Notes under the pieces: generated by a model
What the model saw: the letters and a program-made list of their open reading frames with translations, nothing else
What the model was told of the DNA's origin: nothing
Database searches by the model: none
Translations under genes and position numbers: made by a program
Assembly: GCF_003576345.1 (NCBI RefSeq)
Contig: NZ_QWGB01000004.1
Coordinates: 1-64,000 of the forward strand
Direction of reading: 5' to 3'
Length of the DNA stretch: 64,000 bases
From: Henriciella barbarensis
GTDB taxonomy: Bacteria; Pseudomonadota; Alphaproteobacteria; Caulobacterales; Hyphomonadaceae
In this document: piece after piece, positions 57,878-64,000 of the stretch
Layout of the letters: each line of letters opens with the position of its first letter
Numbering within the stretch: the first letter of the stretch is position 1

Positions 57878-59845
57878 ATGGCGAAAGCCCAGAAGCGTGA
57901 CAATAACGGCGCCGAAGTCGAGACTGACGATCGTCCGGTGCTCGATCTCAACGACTCGAAGATCAAGAAATTTATCAAGCAGGCAAAGTCCAAGGGCTAT
58001 GTCACGCATGAAGAACTGAACAACGTGCTTCCATCGGAGGAGCTGTCCTCCGATCAGATCGAAGACACTATGTCAGCTCTTTCCGAAATGGGTATCCAGG
58101 TCGTCGAGAATGAAGACGAAGTGGAAAACGCGTCCAAGAGCACGGCAGTAACCAAGACCGGCACCACCGGCGCGGTGGTCAAGAAGGGCAACGCCCGCGG
58201 CTCTGACCGGACCGATGATCCGGTGCGCATGTATCTGCGTGAGATGGGCGCGGTGGAACTCCTGTCGCGTGAAGGCGAAATTGCCATCGCCAAGCGTATC
58301 GAGGCTGGCCGCGATGCGATGATCCGCGGCCTCTGCGAGAGCCCGCTGACCTTCGAGGCCATGATGGTCTGGCGCGATGAGCTCATGAATGAGCGCATCC
58401 TTCTGCGCGACCTGATCGATCTCGAAACGACCTATGGCGCGGAAAATCCGACGCCAGAACCGCGCGAAAAGACTGAGGAAGAAAAAGAAGCCGAAGCCCG
58501 CGAGCGCGAGAACGAAACGACCGAGGAACGCCTCGCCCGCGAAGAACGCGAGGACGAGGAAGAAGGTCAGGCCATGTCCATGTCCGCCATGGAGGCCGAG
58601 CTTCGTGACGGTGTCCTTGGCAAGCTGGACGAGATCGCCCTTGCTTTCGGTCAGTACCGCAAGCTGCAGGAGCGCCTCGTTGAGCGCCGCATGGCAGGCA
58701 AGGCGCTGACCTCTGATGCGCGCGACGAATACGACGCGCTCGCCCAGTCCATCGTCGACAACCTCAAGACGATGCACATCAACAATGCGCGTATCGAAGC
58801 GCTTGTTGAGCAGCTCTACGCCATCAATAAGAAGCTGATGGGCCTCGAAGGCAAGCTGATGCGTCTAGCCGATGCCAAGGGCGTGCCGCGCAAGGAATTC
58901 CTCGACAGCTATTTCGGCAATGAGCTGAACCCGAACTGGCAGGAAGAAACGCTTGGGACCGCCAGGTCCAAGAAGAAGTGGGAAAACTTCTTTGAGTCGC
59001 AAGGCGAGCAGATCGGCGAAATCCGCGACGAAATCACGGCTGTTTCGCAGGAAATCGGTATCCCGATCGATGATTTCCGCCAGATCGTCCAGCGCGTCCA
59101 GAAAGGTGAACGCGAAGCCCGCGTCGCCAAAAAGGAAATGGTGGAGGCAAACCTCCGCCTCGTGATTTCGATCGCGAAGAAATACACCAATCGCGGCCTG
59201 CAATTCCTTGACCTGATTCAGGAGGGCAACATCGGCCTCATGAAGGCGGTCGATAAGTTCGAATATCGCCGCGGTTACAAGTTCTCGACCTATGCGACCT
59301 GGTGGATCCGTCAGGCCATCACAAGGTCCATCGCCGACCAGGCCCGCACGATCCGTATTCCGGTGCACATGATCGAGACGATCAACAAGATCGTGCGCAG
59401 CCAGCGCCAGATGCTGCATGAGATCGGCCGTGAGCCGACCCCGGAAGAGCTCGCTGAAAAGCTCGGCCTGCCGCTGGAAAAGATCCGCAAGGTTCTGAAA
59501 ATCGCGAAAGAGCCGATCTCGCTCGAAACGCCGATTGGCGACGACGAAGACTCCAACCTTGGCGACTTCATCGAAGACAAGATGGCGCTTCTGCCGGTCG
59601 ACAGCGCAATCCAGTCAAACCTGCGCGAAACCACGACCCGCGTGCTCGCCTCGCTCACCCCGCGTGAGGAACGCGTCCTGCGCATGCGCTTTGGCATCGG
59701 CATGAACACGGACCACACTCTGGAAGAAGTCGGCCAGCAGTTCAGCGTGACCCGCGAACGTATCCGCCAGATCGAAGCCAAGGCGCTACGCAAGCTCAAG
59801 CACCCAAGCCGGAGCCGCAAGCTGCGGAGCTTCCTGGATACGTAG
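57878..59845 (+). CDS. rpoD: RNA polymerase housekeeping sigma factor RpoD
   Basis: A 655-residue sigma-70. Region 1.1 (about 25-75), region 1.2 ([27 protein letters not shown]), a long acidic non-conserved region, 2.x ([63 protein letters not shown]), 3 ([15 protein letters not shown]) and 4.2 ([30 protein letters not shown]) are in order. The acidic stretch near 205-240 ([21 protein letters not shown]) is long, which is usual for alphaproteobacteria. No odd features. Confidence 0.98.
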   Translation: MAKAQKRDNNGAEVETDDRPVLDLNDSKIKKFIKQAKSKGYVTHEELNNVLPSEELSSDQIEDTMSALSEMGIQVVENEDEVENASKSTAVTKTGTTGAVVKKGNARGSDRTDDPVRMYLREMGAVELLSREGEIAIAKRIEAGRDAMIRGLCESPLTFEAMMVWRDELMNERILLRDLIDLETTYGAENPTPEPREKTEEEKEAEARERENETTEERLAREEREDEEEGQAMSMSAMEAELRDGVLGKLDEIALAFGQYRKLQERLVERRMAGKALTSDARDEYDALAQSIVDNLKTMHINNARIEALVEQLYAINKKLMGLEGKLMRLADAKGVPRKEFLDSYFGNELNPNWQEETLGTARSKKKWENFFESQGEQIGEIRDEITAVSQEIGIPIDDFRQIVQRVQKGEREARVAKKEMVEANLRLVISIAKKYTNRGLQFLDLIQEGNIGLMKAVDKFEYRRGYKFSTYATWWIRQAITRSIADQARTIRIPVHMIETINKIVRSQRQMLHEIGREPTPEELAEKLGLPLEKIRKVLKIAKEPISLETPIGDDEDSNLGDFIEDKMALLPVDSAIQSNLRETTTRVLASLTPREERVLRMRFGIGMNTDHTLEEVGQQFSVTRERIRQIEAKALRKLKHPSRSRKLRSFLDT

Positions 59846-59884
59846 GTCTATCCAACCCCTCTCTGGCCCGCCGGGGAGGGGCTG

Positions 59885-61210
59885 ATGTCAGACGACAATA
59901 ACATGCCTGCTGGCAAGATGGCCCGGATCGACAGCCCGCATACGCTATACAGGGCGTTAAAGACGGACGGTATAGCGTCCGATCATGCTAGGGTCATTGC
60001 TCTTCGCATTGCTCTGCGGGTTCTTCCCATGATCGCTTCGGTCCCTGATAAGCGATGGACGATGGCGGCATTGAGGTCCGCATTCGTTTCGCGGCATGCG
60101 CCCGGTTCAGCTGCCACTGCCGCAAAAGCCTTAACTGACGCCACCTCGGCCGCCAGAGTCGATCCTGAGTCCTTTGGCTACGCCCATCACGACGGCACGA
60201 CCGATCCCGCCTTCGAAGCGGTCTCGGCCGCCGCCCTTGCCGCCACCTTCGCCGCACGTGCGGCCGCCGCCTCCGACTCCGCCGCCGCTTCCGACGCCGC
60301 CGCCGCTTCCGACGCCGCCGCCGCTTCCGACGCCGACGACGCCATTAAGAACAAACTTTGGGACGCGACTGATCTGGATTGGCGCGCCTTTGAAACGAAT
60401 GATCCGGTTGAGCTTTTAGGCATGCCTCTATGGCCGGCCGGAATTTCGGGTGAGCTGGAAGAAGCGATAACGCGCTTCAAATCTATGCTCGTTGATTTCG
60501 GCTCGGCCTGGCCGCTCTGGGCGCGCTGGTACGATCAGATACTGAAAGACGCCTCGATCGATCCATTTCCAAACCAAAAACTTGATGAAATTGCCAACAA
60601 GCCGACAGAATTCTGGGGCGACGGCGACAATCCGCGAACCCCAGACGATATCATGGCTGAAATCGCGGAGATTTTGGGGTGGTCGATAAGTGTTGAGGCA
60701 AGTGATGCGGACGAGTCCTCGGGGACAGCTCCACGTCTTTACAGCGCGGCGGAGGAAGAGCTTGGATCTCTGATCCAAACGAAAACTGTCGTTGTCAAAA
60801 AAATTATCTCTGGTTTGAAAGTTGCTTGTGAGGCTGAGCGAGCGCAGGTCGCGGCCGATAAGCCGAACAGCGAAGAAAAAATAGACGAACAAGCACAGAA
60901 GATAATCTTCTTCGACAAGCTTAACTCTGGATTCCTTGAAGTCGAGGAAGCCATCGATTCCGACTCCCCGAAGCAGGTGGTAGAGCGGATAAACGGAGCG
61001 CTGAAAGACCTCGAGTCTTGGTATGATTCACAGCCTGATTACGTTCAGAAGTCTATCAGACTAACTGGCGTAGGCATGTCCTTGGCCGGGTTGGTAGCGG
61101 CGGGCGCCCCAAGCCTTCTCGCGTTTCCTTTCGTCGCGTGTTTCTTTGCGAAGACTGAAATCAAAGAACTCAGTAAATTGCGACCTAAGTTCGGGAGTGC
61201 GGGCGATTGA
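59885..61210 (+). CDS. Unknown protein with Ala/Ser/Asp repeats and a C-terminal hydrophobic end
   Basis: A 441-residue protein. Residues 1-115 contain no known domain. A repeat AAAASD is given three times (about residues 133-150), encoded by 18-bp GCCGCCGCCGCTTCCGAC units at about 60280-60335. After it, LEEAITRFKSMLVDFGSAWPLWARWYDQILKD with nearby PTEFWGDGDNPRTPDDIMAEIAEI resembles the WxxWYDxxL-type segment found in rhizobial and related hypothetical proteins. The last 60 residues have one or two hydrophobic stretches (GVGMSLAGLVAAGAPSLLAFPFVACFF). Function unknown. A hairpin-like GC-rich stretch separates it from rpoD. Upstream of parDE. Confidence 0.6.
   Translation: MSDDNNMPAGKMARIDSPHTLYRALKTDGIASDHARVIALRIALRVLPMIASVPDKRWTMAALRSAFVSRHAPGSAATAAKALTDATSAARVDPESFGYAHHDGTTDPAFEAVSAAALAATFAARAAAASDSAAASDAAAASDAAAASDADDAIKNKLWDATDLDWRAFETNDPVELLGMPLWPAGISGELEEAITRFKSMLVDFGSAWPLWARWYDQILKDASIDPFPNQKLDEIANKPTEFWGDGDNPRTPDDIMAEIAEILGWSISVEASDADESSGTAPRLYSAAEEELGSLIQTKTVVVKKIISGLKVACEAERAQVAADKPNSEEKIDEQAQKIIFFDKLNSGFLEVEEAIDSDSPKQVVERINGALKDLESWYDSQPDYVQKSIRLTGVGMSLAGLVAAGAPSLLAFPFVACFFAKTEIKELSKLRPKFGSAGD
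60262..60335 (+). repeat. Short tandem repeat coding AAAASD units
   Basis: GCCGCCGCCGCTTCCGAC-type 18-bp units occur three times in tandem with diverged edges (60262-60335), inside the unknown protein gene. Slippage could change the number of units without breaking the frame. Confidence 0.75.
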
Positions 61211-61262
61211 CAAACTTTGCCATAGTGCTCATTTTTCTCTCCGTCAAAGGAGAACTCTTCAA

Positions 61263-61505
61263 ATGGCCACGATGAACATCTCTCTGCCGCAGCAGATGAA
61301 GGACTGGGTCGAGGAACAGACGAAGGATGGCAAATACGCCAACTCCTCAGACGTCGTTCGAGACCTCATCCGGCGCGAGCTTACCAAGCGCGAGAAGATC
61401 GCCGCGATGCAGGAGAAGATCGACGAGGCCTATGCGAGCGGCTTTGTCGAGGTGGATGATATCGATAGCTTCATGGACGATATCATGACGCGCGCGGGGC
61501 TTTGA
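61263..61505 (+). CDS. parD: ParD-family antitoxin
   Basis: An 80-residue ribbon-helix-helix antitoxin: MATMNISLPQQMKDWVEEQ is the N-terminal beta strand and first helix, and KYANSSDVVRDLIRREL completes the RHH. The acidic C-terminal tail (YASGFVEVDDIDSFMDDIM) should wrap and neutralise the toxin. AAAGGAG precedes the ATG at 61263. The stop overlaps the toxin's TTG start (TTGA). The pair likely represses its own transcription. Confidence 0.93.
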   Translation: MATMNISLPQQMKDWVEEQTKDGKYANSSDVVRDLIRRELTKREKIAAMQEKIDEAYASGFVEVDDIDSFMDDIMTRAGL

Positions 61506-61786
61506 CCTATTTTGTTTCCGATGCCGCGGCTGCTGACATTCAGTTCATGGCCGTTGAAGGGCGCGTTCTCTTTGGTCCCATCCAGACGAGATCTTATCTA
61601 AAAGGCCTGACGCGAGCGTTTCAGCGGATATCTTCTTTTCCGCAAGCCTATCGAGAACGCTTTGAAATCTTCCCGCCTCAGCGGGTGTGCCGCTATGGGG
61701 CTCACCTTATCTTCTATGTCTCCGAGGATGCCGGTGTACGAATTCTGCGGATCCGTCACGGTCGCGAAGATTGGCAGGACGAGTAG
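61502..61786 (+). CDS. parE: ParE/RelE-family toxin
   Basis: A 94-residue toxin of the ParE/RelE superfamily. The start is TTG at 61502, overlapping the parD stop. The sequence shows the family pattern: N-terminal strand (TYFVSDAAAADIQFMAVEG), two helices (SYLKGLTRAFQRISSFPQAY), and the late strands RVCRYGAHLIFYVSEDAGVRILRIRHGREDW with Arg and His near the end. ParE proteins poison gyrase. The protein is intact. Confidence 0.92.
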   Translation: MTYFVSDAAAADIQFMAVEGRVLFGPIQTRSYLKGLTRAFQRISSFPQAYRERFEIFPPQRVCRYGAHLIFYVSEDAGVRILRIRHGREDWQDE

Positions 61787-61864
61787 TTCCAGCCACAAGA
61801 TTTGGGTCGTAACTCACGGCGTGGTTAGCTAGCTTCGCCTTGAACCAGACAAGGTAGCCCCCAA

Positions 61865-62614
61865 ATGACCCATCCCATACGTATCGGCATTGGCGGCTGG
61901 AATTATGAGCCGTGGGAAGAGACCTTCTATCCCGGCGATCTCGCGAAGAAGCGGCAGCTTGAATATGCCTCGCGCCAGCTGACCGCGATCGAGATCAACT
62001 CCACCTTCTACCGAAACCAGAAGCCGCACGTCTTTGAGAACTGGGCGGAGCAGACGCCCGATGGGTTCAAGTTCACGGTCAAGGCGCAGCGGTTCACGAC
62101 ATCGCGCAAGACACCAGGCGAGATGAAGGAGGCCATCGACTGGTTTATTGGCGGCGGGGTGACGAAGCTTGGTGAACGGCTTGGCGCGATCAACTGGCAG
62201 TTTCCCGAGAGCCGCAAGTTCGATGCGGACTATTTCGGCGCCTTTCTGGACGCGCTGCCCGCCGAGCATGAGGGGCTGGCCATCCGTCACGCCATCAAGG
62301 TTCGCAATGACAGCTTCAAGACAGACGAATTCACCGACATGCTGCGCAAACATGGCTGCGCGCTGGTCTATTCAGACGCCGAAGACTGGCCGATGCCAGA
62401 CGTCGAGACGGCCGATTTCGCCTATGCCCGGCTTCAGGAAAGCCGTGAGACCTACAAAGCCGGATATGCCCCTGCAGCACTGGATGACTGGGCTGGAACG
62501 TTGAAAGACTGGGCCAAAACCCGCGAGGTCTATGCTTTCTTCGTTTCCGGTGCCAAGGCGCGCGACCCGTTGGCCGCGCAGGAGCTGATCAAACGGGTGG
62601 GGCAGCCAGCTTAG
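61865..62614 (+). CDS. DUF72 (YecE-like) protein
   Basis: A 249-residue protein of the DUF72 family with a TIM-barrel-like fold: IRIGIGGWNYEPWEETFYPGD, then LEYASRQLTAIEINSTFYRNQKP and GFKFTVKAQRFTTSRKTP, all conserved. The family is uncharacterised. The gene is after parDE and converges on metY with a GC-rich hairpin between the stops. Confidence 0.9.
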   Translation: MTHPIRIGIGGWNYEPWEETFYPGDLAKKRQLEYASRQLTAIEINSTFYRNQKPHVFENWAEQTPDGFKFTVKAQRFTTSRKTPGEMKEAIDWFIGGGVTKLGERLGAINWQFPESRKFDADYFGAFLDALPAEHEGLAIRHAIKVRNDSFKTDEFTDMLRKHGCALVYSDAEDWPMPDVETADFAYARLQESRETYKAGYAPAALDDWAGTLKDWAKTREVYAFFVSGAKARDPLAAQELIKRVGQPA

Positions 62615-62648
62615 TCCGGCGCGTTTCAGTCCTCGCGGTGGCAATCGA

Positions 62649-62683
62649 GTGCCGAGACCAGCGCCGGGGCGCCGTCTCGACAC
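62649..62683. terminator. Large GC hairpin between convergent DUF72 and metY
   Basis: CGAGAC (62653-62658) and GTCTCG (62674-62679) flank an inner GCGCC/GGCGC pair, with short extra pairs outside, giving a long stem on either strand. No T-run follows, so termination would be partial, but it serves both genes by position. Confidence 0.5.
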
Positions 62684-62695
62684 GACTGGTGCGTT

Positions 62696-63982
62696 TTAGG
62701 TCGCCGCCTTCAGCGCCTGATCCAGGTCCGCGATCAGGTCGTCGGCGCCTTCGATGCCGATGGAGAGGCGCACTGTGTTCGGTGCGGCGCCGGCGGCGGT
62801 CTGTTGTTCTTCGGTCAGCTGGCGGTGCGTGGTCGAGGCCGGGTGGATGACCAGTGAGCGCGTATCGCCGAGATTGGCGACATGGCTGAAGAGGTTCAGG
62901 GCGCTGACGAATTTCACGCAAGCGTCATAGCCGCCTTTCAGCTGAACCGTGAAAAGCCCGCTCGCCCCCTTCGGGCAAATTTTCGCGACGCGCGACTTGT
63001 AGGGCGAGCTGTCGAGACCTGCATAGGTGACGCCCTCGACGGCATCATGACCTTCCAGCCAGGCGGCGACCTTTTCGGCGTTGGCGACATGTTTCTCCAT
63101 GCGCAGCGGCAGGGTCTCGATCCCCATCAGCGTATAATGCGCGCCTTGCGGGTTCATCGTCATGCCGAGGTCGCGAAGACCGATGGCGATGCCGTGGAAG
63201 GTGAAGGCCGCCGGGCCGAATGTCTCCTGGAAGACAAGGCCGTGATAGGCCGGTTCAGGTTGGGAGAGGGATGGAAATTTGTCACTGGCCGACCAGTCGA
63301 ACTTGCCGGAATCGACGACAACGCCGCCGGTCACCGTGCCATTGCCGGTCATATACTTGGTGAGCGAGTGGACCACCAGCGTCGCGCCATGCTCGATAGG
63401 GCGGCAGAGATACGGGGTGGCCGTTGTATTGTCCACGATAAGCGGGACGCCGGCTGCATCGGCAATGGGCGCGATGGCATCAAGGTCGGTGATATAGCCG
63501 CCGGGATTGGCGATGGACTCGCAGAAGACAGCGCGCGTATCGTCGTCAATGGCGGCCTTGACCGCGTCTAGGTCGTCAAAGTCGACGAATTTCGCGGACC
63601 AGCCAAAGCGTTTGAAGGTCTGACTGAACTGGGTGATCGTGCCGCCATAGAGGCGCGTTGAAGCGACGATGTTGCGGCCTGGTGCCATCAACGGGAAGAG
63701 CGCCATGATCTGCGCGGCGTGGCCTGATGAGGTACAGACGGCGCCCGCGCCGCCTTCCAGTTCGGCAATCCGGTTCTGTAGGGCCGCGATCGTCGGGTTG
63801 GTCAGACGCGAATAGATATAGCCGACTTCCTGCAAGCCGAAGAGCGCCGCGGCGTGATCGGCATCGCGAAACTCATAGGCCGTTGTCTGATAGATCGGGA
63901 CCTGGCGCGCGCCTGTCGCTGGATCGGCCTCTGTCCCGGCATGGATAGCGAGCGTTCCGAAATCCTGTGGTGCGTTTGACAT
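62696..63982 (-). CDS. metY: O-acetylhomoserine aminocarboxypropyltransferase (homocysteine synthase)
   Basis: A 428-residue PLP enzyme making homocysteine from O-acetylhomoserine and sulfide. The PLP lysine is in VVHSLTKYMTGNG. The N-terminal line TLAIHAGTEADPATGARQVPIYQTTAYEFRDADHAAALF and the segment GYIYSRLTNPTIAALQNRIAELEGG are characteristic of MetY. The end is GIEGADDLIADLDQALKAA. It reads toward the window interior from near the right edge; AGGAGGGACACC precedes the ATG. Any SAM-II-type riboswitch, common before such genes in this class, would lie outside the window. Confidence 0.95.
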   Translation of the reverse strand: MSNAPQDFGTLAIHAGTEADPATGARQVPIYQTTAYEFRDADHAAALFGLQEVGYIYSRLTNPTIAALQNRIAELEGGAGAVCTSSGHAAQIMALFPLMAPGRNIVASTRLYGGTITQFSQTFKRFGWSAKFVDFDDLDAVKAAIDDDTRAVFCESIANPGGYITDLDAIAPIADAAGVPLIVDNTTATPYLCRPIEHGATLVVHSLTKYMTGNGTVTGGVVVDSGKFDWSASDKFPSLSQPEPAYHGLVFQETFGPAAFTFHGIAIGLRDLGMTMNPQGAHYTLMGIETLPLRMEKHVANAEKVAAWLEGHDAVEGVTYAGLDSSPYKSRVAKICPKGASGLFTVQLKGGYDACVKFVSALNLFSHVANLGDTRSLVIHPASTTHRQLTEEQQTAAGAAPNTVRLSIGIEGADDLIADLDQALKAAT

Positions 63983-64000
63983 GGTGTCCCTCCTGATTGG

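Noticed and set aside
60262..60335. Tandem repeat considered as a recombination or attachment site
   Set aside because: It codes in frame for AAAASD units and no integrase is present.

Overview
The window is a stretch of high-GC alphaproteobacterial chromosome. Gene content points to the Caulobacterales/Hyphomonadaceae area (Hyphomonas/Henriciella-like): a fused-order petABC bc1 operon, a DUF4159/MoxR/DUF58 cluster, a DnaG without zinc ligands, ELM1-family and DUF1285/DUF6111 proteins. This placement is inferred from protein character only. Almost all of the window is ordinary chromosomal backbone with tightly packed, often stop/start-overlapping genes. No rRNA, CRISPR array or prophage was seen.

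Region by region. 1-2236 is the one clearly foreign patch: a complete IS3-family element (1-1270, -1 frameshift transposase) sits inside an AT-rich gene for an ApeA-like HEPN protein, cutting it within the HEPN domain; the same gene also has an early in-frame TAG. 2237-2714 is non-coding and carries GC-rich hairpin repeats. 2715-9980 (minus) is a MoxR / lipoprotein / DUF58 / DUF4159 / VWA-like envelope cluster. 10030-12890 (plus) holds DUF1285, a CoA-type Nudix hydrolase, DUF6111 and the CCA-adding enzyme, followed by convergent tspO and hemF. 14568-17682 is petABC, ending in a strong terminator. 18691-24628 carries MTA phosphorylase, an alpha/beta-hydrolase lipoprotein, an unknown membrane-anchored protein, apt, a large unknown lipoprotein and a ClpP-family protease; a PHA-depolymerase-like hydrolase faces it. 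25811-30047 is a siderophore-uptake unit (TonB receptor, membrane protein, PepSY protein) behind Fur-box-like sites. 30210-31751 is a coupled trio: YqcI/YcgG (FPC/CPF), UAAP/DUF1989 and a small membrane protein. A CAU tRNA (probably tRNA-Ile2) follows.

32006-41526 (minus) contains an LhgO-like oxidase, a beta-lactamase-fold hydrolase, trxB, a CDF cation exporter, an ELM1 protein, greA and carB. 41763-53727 is mixed: glycine-zipper lipoprotein, Tad-like pilus protein with a poly-Asp run, acyl-CoA dehydrogenase, Gmad2 lipoprotein, MBL hydrolase, PqiA, M48 peptidase, GFA protein, an S9 peptidase that lacks its catalytic serine, DUF2141 behind twin palindromes, a 2OG-Fe(II) oxygenase without a normal start codon, and carA. 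53862-64000 holds YqeY, a TetR repressor with a 20-bp palindrome, a CPBP protease, dnaG-rpoD, an unknown protein with alanine-rich repeats, a parDE toxin-antitoxin pair, DUF72 and metY.

The observations most worth following up are the S9 peptidase whose nucleophile has been removed by an apparent 12-bp direct-repeat deletion, the doubly broken HEPN defence-like gene, matched periplasmic insertions in cytochrome b and cytochrome c1, and the YcgG-UAAP-membrane trio. I did not find a clearly new multi-gene system; the trio at 30210-31751 is the nearest candidate.
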